From contig NZ_SUHQ01000007.1 in NCBI RefSeq assembly GCF_004962245.1, positions 166,275 to 230,274 on the forward strand: a stretch of 64,000 nt of DNA, given 5' to 3'. A program made the position numbers and the translations under genes. The notes beneath the pieces were generated by a model that saw nothing but the letters and a program-made list of their open reading frames with translations, did not search any database and had not been told where the DNA came from. Of this stretch, positions 8,303 to 17,252 are shown piece after piece. Origin of the DNA: Mesorhizobium sp. Its GTDB lineage: Bacteria > Pseudomonadota > Alphaproteobacteria > Rhizobiales > Rhizobiaceae. Position 1 is the first letter of the stretch. Every line of letters starts with the position of its first letter.

Positions 8303-9097
8303 ATGCGCCAGTATCTCGACCTCTTGAAGCACGTGCTGGAAAATGGTGCCGATCGCGGCGACCGCACCGGCACCGGAACGCGCTCGGTGTTCGGCTGCCA
8401 GATGCGTTTCGACCTCGCGCGCGGCTTTCCGGTCACCACCACCAAGAAGCTTCACCTGAAGTCGATCGTGCATGAACTTCTGTGGTTCCTGGCCGGCGAC
8501 ACAAACATCAAATACCTCAATGACCACGGCGTCTCGATCTGGGACGAATGGGCCGACGAGAATGGCGACCTCGGCCCGGTCTACGGCAAACAATGGCGCT
8601 CATGGCCGGACGGCCATGGCGGCACCATCGACCAGATTGCGAATCTTCTGAAGGAGATACGCAAGAATCCTAATTCCCGACGGCTGATCGTTTCGGCATG
8701 GAATCCGGCCGAAGTGGAAGCCATGGCGCTGCCGCCCTGTCATTGCCTGTTCCAGTTCTACGTCTCGGAAGGCAAGCTCTCCTGCCAGCTCTACCAGCGT
8801 TCCGGCGATATCTTTCTCGGCGTGCCGTTCAACATCGCCTCCTATGCGCTGCTGACGCTGATGGTGGCGCAGGTGACGGGGCTGAAGCCCGGCGATTTCG
8901 TCCACACGCTTGGCGACGCGCATCTTTACGCGAACCATTTCGAGCAGGCACGCGAACAGTTGCGGCGCACGCCCAAGGCGCTGCCGACGCTATGGATCAA
9001 TCCGGAGGTGAGAGACCTCTTTGCCTTCCGCTTCGAGGATTTCCGGCTGGAAAACTATCTCGCCGACGCGACGATCAAGGCGCCGATCGCGGTGTGA
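8303..9097 (+). CDS. thyA: Thymidylate synthase
   Basis: Thymidylate synthase converts dUMP to dTMP using methylene-tetrahydrofolate. The 264-residue length equals the Escherichia coli enzyme. The catalytic cysteine is C146 in the motif [13 protein letters not shown]. Other family landmarks are present: [10 protein letters not shown] near the start, [11 protein letters not shown], the [22 protein letters not shown] block and HLYANH. The dihydrofolate it produces is recycled by folA at 14.5 kb. The two genes are usually closer together in related genomes (recalled), so the mod-cobF-DUF4424 block may have come between them. Confidence 0.97.
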   Translation: MRQYLDLLKHVLENGADRGDRTGTGTRSVFGCQMRFDLARGFPVTTTKKLHLKSIVHELLWFLAGDTNIKYLNDHGVSIWDEWADENGDLGPVYGKQWRSWPDGHGGTIDQIANLLKEIRKNPNSRRLIVSAWNPAEVEAMALPPCHCLFQFYVSEGKLSCQLYQRSGDIFLGVPFNIASYALLTLMVAQVTGLKPGDFVHTLGDAHLYANHFEQAREQLRRTPKALPTLWINPEVRDLFAFRFEDFRLENYLADATIKAPIAV

Positions 9098-9308
9098 GCC
9101 GCAAACACCGGCTTCTACCTACTCAATCTCGAAATTGCTCGGCTGCGGCGCTGCCGTCCGCCCGTCGATGCCGACCACGACATCCGATGCCTGAAGGTGA
9201 CGCTGTATCCACTGCTTTATCGCGGGCGGTGGCGGCAACACGCAATGCCGCTGATAATCTCATTGGCTGGGCCATTGTCCCGGTCAAGTCTGGCAAAAAG
9301 CCTTCCTT

Positions 9309-9332
9309 TGTTATATTCATGCGGATATATCG
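9309..9332 (+). promoter_or_regulatory. Candidate Mo-box upstream of modA
   Basis: TGTTATAT and ATATATCG are imperfect inverted half-sites (six of eight matching) separated by eight bases. This resembles the ModE recognition site, two TATAT-rich half sites ending in CG. It lies 47 bases before the modA start, where ModE-molybdate binding would block transcription. Confidence 0.65.
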
Positions 9333-9378
9333 ATTGGCAGGCTTGCGCCGATCGGATTTTCAGACCCAGGAGAGTTTC

Positions 9379-10176
9379 ATGCTGGTGCGCGACGGTTTCG
9401 GATTGAAGGCGGCCGCCATTGGCGGTCTCGCGACCATGTTGATCGCGGCGGTGCCGGCGGCCCACGCGGATGACAGACTGATCGTCTTCGCCGCGGCAAG
9501 CATGAAGAACGCCCTGGACGCCGTGAACACTGCCTGCGAGGCCGATGTCGGCGAGGCGGCGACCATTTCCTATGCGGCAAGCTCCGCATTGGCCAAGCAG
9601 ATCGAGGGTGGCGCGCCGGCCGATGTCTTCATCTCGGCCGACCTCGACTGGATGAAATATCTCTCCGACAAGAAGCTGACCAAGCAGGATAGCGAAGTGA
9701 AGTTGCTCGGCAACGAGATCGTTCTGGTGGCGCCGAAGGATTCGGCGGTCGAAACCAAGATCGAAAAGGGTTTTGATCTCGCCGGGCTGATCGGTGAGGG
9801 CAGGCTTGCCATGGGTGATTCCAAGGCGGTGCCGGCCGGCAAATATGCCAAGGCGGCACTTGAATCGCTCGGCGTTTGGTCCTCGGTGGAAGGCAAGGTG
9901 GCACAAGCCGAGAATGTGCGCGCGGCGCTCAAGCTGGTTTCATCAGGCGAGGCAGCACTCGGCATCGTCTACGCCACCGACGCGCGCGCCGAGCCCGGCG
10001 TGCAAGTGATCGGCACCTTCCCGGAGGATTCGCACCCGCCGATCGTCTACCCGGTTGCCCAGACGGCGGATTCGAAGGACAAGGATGCGCCGGCATTCCT
10101 GAAATGCCTGCAGTCCGCCAAGGCAGGCGAGCTTTTCAAGGCACAGGGTTTTACGGTCCTTACGCCAAGCAACTGA
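9379..10176 (+). CDS. modA: Molybdate ABC transporter substrate-binding protein
   Basis: A 265-residue periplasmic molybdate-binding protein. A signal peptide ends at PAAHA-DDR (about residue 32), followed by the family's start LIVFAAASMKNALDAV. Oxyanion contacts are suggested by AAASMK, SYAASSALAKQI and the GADVFISAD-like segment (PADVFISADLDWM). The start is the ATG at 9379, preceded by CAGGAGAG; the frame is open far upstream into thyA, but that extension has no signal peptide. It is the first gene of modABC and lies downstream of the Mo-box. Confidence 0.95.
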   Translation: MLVRDGFGLKAAAIGGLATMLIAAVPAAHADDRLIVFAAASMKNALDAVNTACEADVGEAATISYAASSALAKQIEGGAPADVFISADLDWMKYLSDKKLTKQDSEVKLLGNEIVLVAPKDSAVETKIEKGFDLAGLIGEGRLAMGDSKAVPAGKYAKAALESLGVWSSVEGKVAQAENVRAALKLVSSGEAALGIVYATDARAEPGVQVIGTFPEDSHPPIVYPVAQTADSKDKDAPAFLKCLQSAKAGELFKAQGFTVLTPSN

Positions 10177-10192
10177 GGCACGACGCCAAAAG

Positions 10193-10897
10193 ATGAACTG
10201 GCTGCTGGACCTCACTCCCGACGAATGGAATGCGGTCCGGCTGTCGGTCAAGGTGGCGACGGTGGCGATGATCGCCAGCCTGCCGCCCGGCATATTGATC
10301 GCGCTTGTGCTCGCCCGTGGACAATTCTGGGGCAAGACGCTGCTCAACGGGCTGGTGCATCTGCCGCTGATCCTGCCGCCGGTGGTCACCGGCTATCTGC
10401 TGCTGCTCTCTTTCGGCAGGCGCGGCCCGGCTGGGGCCTTCCTGGCCGAGCATTTCGGCATTGTCTTCTCCTTTCGCTGGACGGGCGCCGCATTGGCCTG
10501 CGCTGTCATGGGCTTTCCCTTGATGGTACGGGCGATCCGGCTGTCGATCGAGGCGGTCGACCGCAGAATCGAGGCGGCGGCCGGGACGCTTGGCGCCAAT
10601 CCGCTGTGGGTGTTCGGGACGATCACGCTGCCGCTGATCCTGCCTGGCCTGATCGCTGGTGCGATTCTTTCGTTCGCCAAGGCGATGGGCGAATTCGGCG
10701 CGACGATCACCTTCGTTTCCAATATTCCCAACGAGACGCAGACGCTGCCGTCGGCGATCTACACGTTCACGCAGGTGCCTGGCGGCGATACCGGCGCGCT
10801 CAGGCTTACGCTGATCTCGATCGTCATCTCGATGGCGGCACTTGTCGCGTCGGAGGTGCTGGCGCGTCGCGTCGGGAAGCGGATGGACATCGAATGA
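10193..10897 (+). CDS. modB: Molybdate ABC transporter permease
   Basis: A 234-residue inner-membrane permease with about five membrane segments. The cytoplasmic EAA loop, which contacts the ATPase, is seen as EAAAGTLGANPLWVFGTITLPLILPGL. GEFGATITFVSNIPNETQTLPSAIY is the conserved ModB C-terminal block. It follows modA by 16 bases and its stop overlaps the modC ATG by four bases, so the three genes form one transcription unit. Confidence 0.96.
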   Translation: MNWLLDLTPDEWNAVRLSVKVATVAMIASLPPGILIALVLARGQFWGKTLLNGLVHLPLILPPVVTGYLLLLSFGRRGPAGAFLAEHFGIVFSFRWTGAALACAVMGFPLMVRAIRLSIEAVDRRIEAAAGTLGANPLWVFGTITLPLILPGLIAGAILSFAKAMGEFGATITFVSNIPNETQTLPSAIYTFTQVPGGDTGALRLTLISIVISMAALVASEVLARRVGKRMDIE

Positions 10898-12006
10898 CGG
10901 TGGTAGTCGATATCAGCCATCGGCTCGGCGATTTCGGGATTGACGCCCGCTTCGAGAGCGCCGGACGGCTGACCGCGCTGTTCGGGCCCTCGGGCTCCGG
11001 CAAGACGACACTGATCAACATGATTGCGGGACTGATCCGGCCCGATAAGGGGCGGATCGAGGCAGACGGCCGCGTGCTGGTCGATACGGATGCCGGCCTG
11101 TTCGTGCCGAAGCACAAGCGCCGCATCGGCATGGTGTTCCAGGACGCGCGGCTGTTTCCGCATATGAGCGTGGCCAGCAATCTGCGCTACGGTCGCTGGT
11201 TCACGCCGACGGCGGAACGCTATGCGGAGATGAACGCCGTGGTCGACCTGCTCGGCATCGGTCCTTTGCTCGACCGGCGACCGGCAAAGCTCTCCGGTGG
11301 CGAAAAACAGCGCGTGGCGATCGGCCGGGCGCTGCTCGCCAGTCCCAGGCTGTTGCTGATGGACGAGCCGCTGGCCTCACTCGACGAAGCCCGTAAGACC
11401 GAGATTCTGCCCTATATCGAGCGGCTGCGCGACGAGACAAAAATCCCGATCGTCTATGTCAGCCATTCGATCTCGGAGGTGGCGCGGCTGGCAAGCGACG
11501 TCGTTGTGCTGGCGCAAGGCAAGGTCGCTGCCAGCGGCCCGACCGGGGCAATCATGCAGCGGCTCGACCTGTTGCCGACAGAAGAGCGCGGCGAGGGCGG
11601 CGCGGTGTTGAATACCGCGGTGCTGCGCCATGACGAAGTCTTTGGCATGACCGTGCTTGGCTCGGCGGCGGGCGAGATCCGCGTGCCGCTTCTGGCAACG
11701 CCGGTCGGTGCGCCGGTCCGCCTCCGCATCCGTGCCCGCGACGTGATGATCGCCACCGAACAGCCGACGGGCCTCAGCGCGCTCAACATCTTGCCGGGCA
11801 CGATCGTGGCGATAGAGCCGGGCGAGGGGCCGACGGTCGAGATCAGCGTAGACTGCAATGGCGCAACCGTGCTTGCCCGGATCACGGAGCAATCACGACA
11901 GACGCTGGAACTTCGGCTCGGTCGACGCGTCTACGCTGTGGTCAAGACGGTGAGCTTCGACCGGGCGAACACGAGCGCCGGCTTGCCTGTCGAGGCGGAT
12001 GGATGA
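10894..12006 (+). CDS. modC: Molybdate ABC transporter ATP-binding protein
   Basis: A 370-residue ATPase that powers ModB. It has Walker A GPSGSGKTTL (residues 31-40), the ABC signature LSGGEKQRVAIGRALL, Walker B LLLMDEPLASLD and the H-loop VSHSISEVARL. The last roughly 90 residues form the Mop/TOBE molybdate-binding domain (GLSALNILPGTIVAIEPGEG), specific to ModC. The start overlaps the modB stop (ATGA). Confidence 0.96.
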   Translation: MTVVVDISHRLGDFGIDARFESAGRLTALFGPSGSGKTTLINMIAGLIRPDKGRIEADGRVLVDTDAGLFVPKHKRRIGMVFQDARLFPHMSVASNLRYGRWFTPTAERYAEMNAVVDLLGIGPLLDRRPAKLSGGEKQRVAIGRALLASPRLLLMDEPLASLDEARKTEILPYIERLRDETKIPIVYVSHSISEVARLASDVVVLAQGKVAASGPTGAIMQRLDLLPTEERGEGGAVLNTAVLRHDEVFGMTVLGSAAGEIRVPLLATPVGAPVRLRIRARDVMIATEQPTGLSALNILPGTIVAIEPGEGPTVEISVDCNGATVLARITEQSRQTLELRLGRRVYAVVKTVSFDRANTSAGLPVEADG

Positions 12007-12020
12007 GCGCCGGATGATTG

Positions 12021-12047
12021 TCGCTATATCATTTTGGAATAGCGGTA
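12021..12047 (+). promoter_or_regulatory. Candidate Mo-box upstream of the modE-like gene
   Basis: TCGCTATAT and ATAGCGGTA face each other around a short spacer, with CGCTAT and ATAGCG exactly complementary. The left half agrees with the ModE half-site TCGnTATAT. It lies 49-75 bases before the modE-like start, suggesting autoregulation. Confidence 0.55.
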
Positions 12048-12095
12048 TCGCCGGAGAGCTTCTAGTATTGAGGTGGCGTGACTGCGGAGGAGCAA

Positions 12096-12437
12096 ATGCC
12101 GTCGCTGAGCTTGCGGATAAACCTCGATCCGGACGGCCGCATCGGGCCGGGCAAGATCGAGCTTCTGGAGCAGATCGCCGCCTTCGGCTCGATCTCGGCC
12201 GCGGCGCGCGGCATGGAAATGTCCTACAAACACGCCTGGGATCTGGTCGAGGACATGAACCGGGTGTTCGGCAAGCCGCTGGTCGCGGCGCAGACCGGCG
12301 GGAAAAAGGGCGGTGGCGCCCAGTTGACCTCGGTGGGGCTTGCGGTGGTCAGCCGCTTTCGCGCCATTGAACGGGCTGCGGCTTCCGCGGCGGCGACGCA
12401 TATGGAGGCACTACAGGCGGAAATCGACGCCGGGTAA
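12096..12437 (+). CDS. modE: ModE-like molybdate-responsive regulator (HTH domain only)
   Basis: A 113-residue winged-helix protein matching the DNA-binding half of ModE: IGPGKIELLEQIAAFGSISAAARGMEMSYKHAWDLVEDMN carries the LysR-like helix-turn-helix, followed by the conserved GGGAQLTSVG wing. The C-terminal Mop domains that bind molybdate in full-length ModE are missing, as in other short ModE-like proteins of rhizobia. Sensing could occur by a different route. The ATG at 12096 is chosen because GGAGGAG lies five bases before it; a GTG at 12078 is possible. It follows modC by 89 bases and has its own candidate Mo-box. Confidence 0.85.
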   Translation: MPSLSLRINLDPDGRIGPGKIELLEQIAAFGSISAAARGMEMSYKHAWDLVEDMNRVFGKPLVAAQTGGKKGGGAQLTSVGLAVVSRFRAIERAAASAAATHMEALQAEIDAG

Positions 12438-12581
12438 GAGGCCTGCGCAAACTCTACCCCACCGGACTCTACGCCACCGGATGCCCGCTTCCGGTGCTGA
12501 CGGACTTGAATGTCCGCTCCGCTCCGGTTCTCGAAAATCGCGCCATCCATCGCGGCGGAGCGAATTTTCGAACGGCCTCTT
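12436..12581. repeat. Family A convergent-junction hairpin element, copy 1
   Basis: The conserved core at about 12487-12533 (CTTCCGGTGCTGACGGAC, then TTGAAT, then GTCCGCTCCGCTCCGG) is shared with the elements at 22.5, 38.8 and 44.4 kb. Outer ends AAGAGGCC (12436-12443) and GGCCTCTT (12574-12581) pair perfectly. In this copy the right half can also fold on itself (CGAAAATCGC with GCGAATTTTCG). It fills the gap between the converging modE-like and cobF genes. Confidence 0.8.
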
Positions 12582-12589
12582 GGGCTGAG

Positions 12590-13372
12590 CTATGAATCAG
12601 CATCCTCCGGCTCACCGGGCTTGCGCAGCAGATAGGTATCCATGATCCAGCCCTTTTTCTGGCGGGCCTCTTCGCGGATCTTCATAATCTCATCGCCGAC
12701 ATCGCCAAGGCGGCCGGAAATGAGAATCTCGTCGGGCGTGCCGAGATAGGCGCCCCAGTGGATGACGAGGTCCTTGTCGTCCAGCGTGTTGAAGGCGCAT
12801 TTGCCGTCCAGCATGACGACGATGCTGCTGGCATTGTCGGGCAAACCTTCTTCAGTGAGCCGGCGGCCGGTGGTTATCGCAATGGCATCGCCGATGCGGT
12901 TCAATGCCATCTTGTGGCCGGCGGCAAGCGCCTGGACAGCGGTAATGCCGGGGATCACCTCCAGCTCGAAGTCGACATTGCCCCTCATGCGCACACGCTC
13001 GAGGATGCGCAGCGCGCTGTCGTAGAGCGCGGGGTCACCCCAGATCAGGAAGGCGCCGCAGCCATCTTGCGAAAGCTCGTCGCGAATCAGGCCTTCATAG
13101 ATCGCGGCGATCGCCTCGTGCCAGTCATCGACGGTCGAGCGATAGGAGGGCGCCGGCTCGGCCCGCACCGGCACGTCGAATTCGACGCGGCGCGCGTTCG
13201 GGTTGGTGACGAAACGATCGCAGATATGGCGGCGCAGTTCGGCGAGATCGTTTTTCTTCGCGCCCTTGTCGGGAATGAACAGCACATCGGCGCGGTTCAA
13301 GCCGTCTATGGCCTGTATGGTCATGTGGTGGGGATTGCCGGCGCCGATGCCGATGACGAGAAGCTTGCGCAT
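12590..13372 (-). CDS. cobF: Precorrin-6A synthase (deacetylating)
   Basis: CobF uses S-adenosylmethionine to methylate C-1 of precorrin-5 and releases the extruded acetyl group, giving precorrin-6A in the aerobic cobalamin route. The 260-residue protein begins MRKLLVIGIGAGNPHHMT, the CobF version of the SAM-methyltransferase N-terminus, and has the ADVLFIPDKG, WGDPALYDSALRIL and EVIPGITAVQALAA blocks. The ATG at 13372 is chosen because AGGAG lies eight bases before it; the open frame extends 21 codons further without support. It is isolated from the main cob cluster 40 kb away, which lacks cobF. Confidence 0.94.
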   Translation of the reverse strand: MRKLLVIGIGAGNPHHMTIQAIDGLNRADVLFIPDKGAKKNDLAELRRHICDRFVTNPNARRVEFDVPVRAEPAPSYRSTVDDWHEAIAAIYEGLIRDELSQDGCGAFLIWGDPALYDSALRILERVRMRGNVDFELEVIPGITAVQALAAGHKMALNRIGDAIAITTGRRLTEEGLPDNASSIVVMLDGKCAFNTLDDKDLVIHWGAYLGTPDEILISGRLGDVGDEIMKIREEARQKKGWIMDTYLLRKPGEPEDADS

Positions 13373-13517
13373 GGGCGAACTCCTGCCCGATCGCAACGTC
13401 GGTGTCCAGACAAGCCTGGCATGGCATGTGGGCAAGCGTGCGCGCTGCGCGGAAGGCTTTGAAACACCACGCCGAAACGGCTAGGGTCGAACCGGCATTC
13501 TCGCCGAGGGAGCGTCC

Positions 13518-14528
13518 ATGTTACGTTATGTCCTGACCGCAGCGCTGGCGCTCTTGGCCACGCCCGTATTCGCCAATGATTCGATCGCCGAATTGGGTAC
13601 CGGCGGTCTGATCCTGTCGCGCAGCGACGCCGTCGCCATGGAGAGCGAGGATCTCACCATCTCGCCGGAAAAGGTGACGGTCGACTATGTCTTCCGCAAC
13701 AACACCGACAAGGATGTCGACGCGATCGTCGCCTTTCCAATGCCCGACATCGAAGGCGATCCCTACGAGATGCCGGCGATCCCCGACGAGGACGACAATT
13801 TCCTCGGCTTCGAGGTGACGATCGACGGCGTGGCAGCAAAACCGCAACTCGAGCAGAAGGCGTTTGCACTCGGCATCGAAATCAGCGCCGATTTGAAAGC
13901 GCAAAACGTGCCGTTCTATCCGTTCGGCGACGCGGCCAAGGCGGCGCTGGCAAAGCTGCCGCAGGCGGTTGCCGACGATTGGGTCGATCGCGGCCTCATC
14001 ATCGAGGACACTGCCGACGACGGTTCGGGCATGAAGACCGTCTATGTGCCGTTCTGGCAATTGCGCTCGACCTACTGGTGGCGCTCGACCTTTCCAGCCA
14101 ACAAGGCAGTCCACGTCGCGCATCGCTACAAGCCCAGCGTCGGCGGCACGTCCTCGGTCAGCTTCTTCTATGACGGCCAGTTCCAGGGCCAATACGCGGC
14201 CTACAAGACACGCTACTGCATGGATCAGACGTTCGAGAATGCGATCCGCAAGGCGGCGAAGGGCAATCCCGACGGCACTCCGAGATATTTCGAAAGCCGT
14301 ATCGCTTACATCCTGACCACTGGCGGCAACTGGGCGACGGGCGCCATCGGCAAGTTCAAGCTGACCGTCGACAAGGGCGATCCGAAGAACCTGGTCTCGT
14401 TCTGCGGCGAAAACGTCAGGAAAGTCGGGCCAACGCGTTTCGAGATGACGGCAGAAAATTTCTACCCCGAGCACGACATCGACATATTGCTGCTGGAGCC
14501 TTCGGGCGATGGCGGGAGCGGCGGCTGA
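13518..14528 (+). CDS. DUF4424 domain protein, secreted
   Basis: A 336-residue protein with a signal peptide (MLRYVLTAALALLATPVFA, cleavage near residue 19) and a DUF4424 body, beginning NDSIAELGTGGL and including VDYVFRNNTDKDVDAIVAFPMPD and the YWWRSTFP segment. It is expected in the periplasm. No function is established for the family. It is divergent from cobF, with 145 bases between them, and overlaps folA by one base (TGATG), so the two are co-transcribed. Confidence 0.85.
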   Translation: MLRYVLTAALALLATPVFANDSIAELGTGGLILSRSDAVAMESEDLTISPEKVTVDYVFRNNTDKDVDAIVAFPMPDIEGDPYEMPAIPDEDDNFLGFEVTIDGVAAKPQLEQKAFALGIEISADLKAQNVPFYPFGDAAKAALAKLPQAVADDWVDRGLIIEDTADDGSGMKTVYVPFWQLRSTYWWRSTFPANKAVHVAHRYKPSVGGTSSVSFFYDGQFQGQYAAYKTRYCMDQTFENAIRKAAKGNPDGTPRYFESRIAYILTTGGNWATGAIGKFKLTVDKGDPKNLVSFCGENVRKVGPTRFEMTAENFYPEHDIDILLLEPSGDGGSGG

Positions 14529-15046
14529 TGGACGTCGCGATCTATGTCGCCATCGCCGAAAATGGCGTGATCGGGCGCGATGGCGGGTTGCCGTGGCGGC
14601 TTTCCAGCGACCTCAAGCGGTTCAAGGCCGACACGATGGGCAAACCTATCGTCATGGGCCGCAAGACCTATGAAGGCATCGGCCGGCCTCTGCCGGGGAG
14701 GCTCAACATCGTGGTGACCCGCGACAAGGCCTGGCGCGCCGAGGGCGTCGAAGTCGTGCATTCGCTCGATGAGGCGATCAGTCTGGCGAACGTGCGCGGG
14801 CGCTGCATGGCCGGCGCCGACGAAGTCTGCGTCATCGGTGGCGGCGAGATCTATACCCAGGCGCTACCGCTGGCTGACCGCTTGCATGTCACCCATATCC
14901 TTGCCCCGGTCGACGGCGACGCGCATTTCCCACCGATCGACCCGGAGTTGTGGCGCATGGTCCGCTCGCAGGACGTTCCGGCCGGCGAGAAGGACAGCCA
15001 TGCGACACGCTATTCGGTTTACGAGCGCCGCCGCAACGTGCATTGA
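14528..15046 (+). CDS. folA: Dihydrofolate reductase
   Basis: Reduces dihydrofolate to tetrahydrofolate with NADPH. The 172-residue protein shows the family pattern: IYVAIAENGVIGRDGGLPWRLSSDLKRFK at the N-terminus (the Met20-like loop and active-site region), GKPIVMGRKTYEGIGRPLPGR for NADPH binding, and VIGGGEIYTQALPLADRLHVTHI. Its ATG shares one base with the stop of the DUF4424 gene. It regenerates the folate oxidised by ThyA. Confidence 0.97.
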   Translation: MDVAIYVAIAENGVIGRDGGLPWRLSSDLKRFKADTMGKPIVMGRKTYEGIGRPLPGRLNIVVTRDKAWRAEGVEVVHSLDEAISLANVRGRCMAGADEVCVIGGGEIYTQALPLADRLHVTHILAPVDGDAHFPPIDPELWRMVRSQDVPAGEKDSHATRYSVYERRRNVH

Positions 15047-15189
15047 GAGACGACAAAGGGGTCGCGACGGTCCAAACGGACTGCGTCGACGACCGATCGC
15101 GTTGAAAGCGCGCCTTTGCGTCCCTATAGAAGGACGATACTGGATTTTTGCGTCGTCAGGCCGGCGCGTGAGGGAGCGAAAGGACATTC

Positions 15190-16293
15190 ATGCCCTGGAA
15201 TGACAAAAGCGGCGGAGGCGGCGGCCCATGGGGCGGAGGCAACAATCCAGGACCCTGGGGGCAGGGACCAAGGGGACCCAGCGGCCCACAGGGCTCGCCT
15301 CCCGATCTCGAAGACATCATCCGACGCGGCCAGGATAGGTTGCGGCGTGCTTTGCCGGGCGGCGGCGGCGCCAGCCCAGCCGTGTTCGGGCTGATCGCGG
15401 CAGCGCTTGTCGTGCTGTGGGCGTTCAAGGCGGTCTATACCGTGCAGCCTGACGAGGTTGCGGTCGAGCTCAGATTCGGCGTGCCAAAGGCGGAGCTCTC
15501 GCAGCCTGGCCTGCATTTCCATTGGTGGCCCATCGAAACGGTAGAGACGGCTACGATCGCCGAACAACTCGTCAACATCGGCGGCGGCACGGCCTCCGGC
15601 AACGGTTCAGGTCTGATGCTTTCGGGCGACCAGAACATCGTCAACGTCCAGTTCTCGGTGGCCTATCAGGTCTCCGATCCGAGGGCCTATCTGTTCGACG
15701 TGTCCGATCCCGACGGCATGCTGCGGCAGGTCGCCGAAAGCGCCATGCGCGAAGCGGTCGGCCGGCGGCCGGCGCAGGACATCTTCCGCGACGATCGCGA
15801 GGGCATTGCGGCGTCCGTGCGCGAAATCATCCAGACGACGCTGGACGGCTATAAGGCCGGCCTGAACGTCAACGCGATCTCGATCGAGGATGCCGCGCCG
15901 CCGCGCGAGGTGGCCGACGCCTTTGACGAGGTGCAGCGCGCAGAACAGGACGAGGACAAGTTCGTGGAGCAGGCCAACCAGTATTCCAACCAGAAGCTCG
16001 GCCAGGCGCGCGGCGAAGCCGCACAGATCCGCGAGGAGGCGGCCGGCTACAAGAACCGGGTCGTGCAGGAGGCCGAAGGCGAGGCGCAGCGCTTTATCTC
16101 GATCTATGATGAGTATGCCAAGGCGCCTGATGTGACGCGCCAGCGGCTTTATCTGGAAACGATGGAGAGGGTTCTGAAGGATTCCAGCAAGGTCATTATC
16201 GAGCAAAGCAACGGACAAGGGGTCGTCCCCTATCTGCCGCTGCCGGCGTTGCAGCAGAAGGCGCCGGCGCCGGTCCTCGGAGGAAACCAGTGA
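15190..16293 (+). CDS. hflK: HflK, FtsH protease modulator
   Basis: A 367-residue SPFH/prohibitin-family membrane protein that forms a cage with HflC around the FtsH protease. The first 60 residues are Gly/Pro/Asn-rich, as usual for HflK, followed by one membrane span (AVFGLIAAALVVLWAFKAVYTV) and the SPFH domain beginning VQPDEVAVELRFG. A coiled-coil region (EVQRAEQDEDKFVEQANQ) lies near residues 240-300. The stop overlaps the hflC start. The 143 bases before it hold no visible gene. Confidence 0.95.
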   Translation: MPWNDKSGGGGGPWGGGNNPGPWGQGPRGPSGPQGSPPDLEDIIRRGQDRLRRALPGGGGASPAVFGLIAAALVVLWAFKAVYTVQPDEVAVELRFGVPKAELSQPGLHFHWWPIETVETATIAEQLVNIGGGTASGNGSGLMLSGDQNIVNVQFSVAYQVSDPRAYLFDVSDPDGMLRQVAESAMREAVGRRPAQDIFRDDREGIAASVREIIQTTLDGYKAGLNVNAISIEDAAPPREVADAFDEVQRAEQDEDKFVEQANQYSNQKLGQARGEAAQIREEAAGYKNRVVQEAEGEAQRFISIYDEYAKAPDVTRQRLYLETMERVLKDSSKVIIEQSNGQGVVPYLPLPALQQKAPAPVLGGNQ

Positions 16294-17246
16294 TGGCCAA
16301 CCGACTTCCCGTCATCGCCGTCATCGCCGCGGTCATCCTGTTCCTGCTTTATTCGTCGGTCTTCGTTGTCAATGCGCGCCAGCAGGCGCTGGTGCTCAGG
16401 TTCGGCGAGATCGTCGACGTCAAGAGCGAGCCGGGCATCTATTTCAAGGCGCCGTTCGCCTTCTTCGATGCCGACAGCGTGCAGTTGATCGAAAACAGGG
16501 TGCTGCGCTTCGACCTCGACAACATTCGCGTCCAGGTTTCGGGCGGCAAGTTCTATGAGGTCGACGCCTTCATCGCCTATCGGATCTCGGATCCGCGCGT
16601 GTTCCGCTCCGCGGTGTCCGGTCAGATCGAGCTGGCCGAGGCACGGTTGAGGACGCGTCTCGACGCCGCCTTGCGCCGTGTTTACGGTCTGCGCGACTTC
16701 GAGGCGGCACTCTCGGAAGAGCGCGCCGTGATGATGCGTGAAGTGCGCGATCAGCTAAGGCCCGACGCTACGTCGCTCGGCCTGCAGATCGAGGATGTCC
16801 GCATTCGCCGGACCGATTTGACGGCGGAAGTCTCGCAACAGACATACGACCGCATGAAGGCTGAGCGCCTGGCCGAAGCCGAGCGGCTGAGGGCGCGCGG
16901 CAACGAGGCGGCGCAGCGCATCAGGGCGCGCGCCGACCGCGAAGTGGTGGAGATCGTCGCCGAGGCACGGAGGGAGTCTGAAATCCTGCGCGGTGAAGGC
17001 GAAGCTCAACGAAGCGCCACCTTCGCGGACGCCTACCAGCGCGATCCGGCCTTCTTCGGCTTTTACCGGTCGATGAATGCCTACGGAACGGCGCTGGACA
17101 ATACCGGCACGACGATGGTGCTGTCGCCGAATTCGGAATTCTTCCGTTTCTTCCGCGATCCCGCCGGCGGCGATACGCCGGCAGCGCCGACAGCGCCGCC
17201 CGCAGCACCTGCTGCACCGGCAGCGCAGCCAGGCACCGGCCAGTAG
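16293..17246 (+). CDS. hflC: HflC, FtsH protease modulator
   Basis: A 317-residue partner of HflK with an N-terminal membrane anchor (VIAVIAAVILFLLYSSVFVV) and SPFH domain starting NARQQALVLRFGEIV. A coiled coil follows (RLAEAERLRARGNEAAQRI). The C-terminus is an Ala/Pro low-complexity tail. The ATG at 16293 overlaps the hflK stop (TGATG) and follows GGAGGAAA; a GTG one codon earlier is the alternative. It lies in the operon hflK-hflC-DUF2065-degP. Confidence 0.95.
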   Translation: MANRLPVIAVIAAVILFLLYSSVFVVNARQQALVLRFGEIVDVKSEPGIYFKAPFAFFDADSVQLIENRVLRFDLDNIRVQVSGGKFYEVDAFIAYRISDPRVFRSAVSGQIELAEARLRTRLDAALRRVYGLRDFEAALSEERAVMMREVRDQLRPDATSLGLQIEDVRIRRTDLTAEVSQQTYDRMKAERLAEAERLRARGNEAAQRIRARADREVVEIVAEARRESEILRGEGEAQRSATFADAYQRDPAFFGFYRSMNAYGTALDNTGTTMVLSPNSEFFRFFRDPAGGDTPAAPTAPPAAPAAPAAQPGTGQ

Positions 17247-17252
17247 CGGCCG

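Noticed and set aside
13373..13517. A cobalamin riboswitch before cobF.
   Set aside because: No B12-box or the other conserved riboswitch elements could be found in the upstream region.
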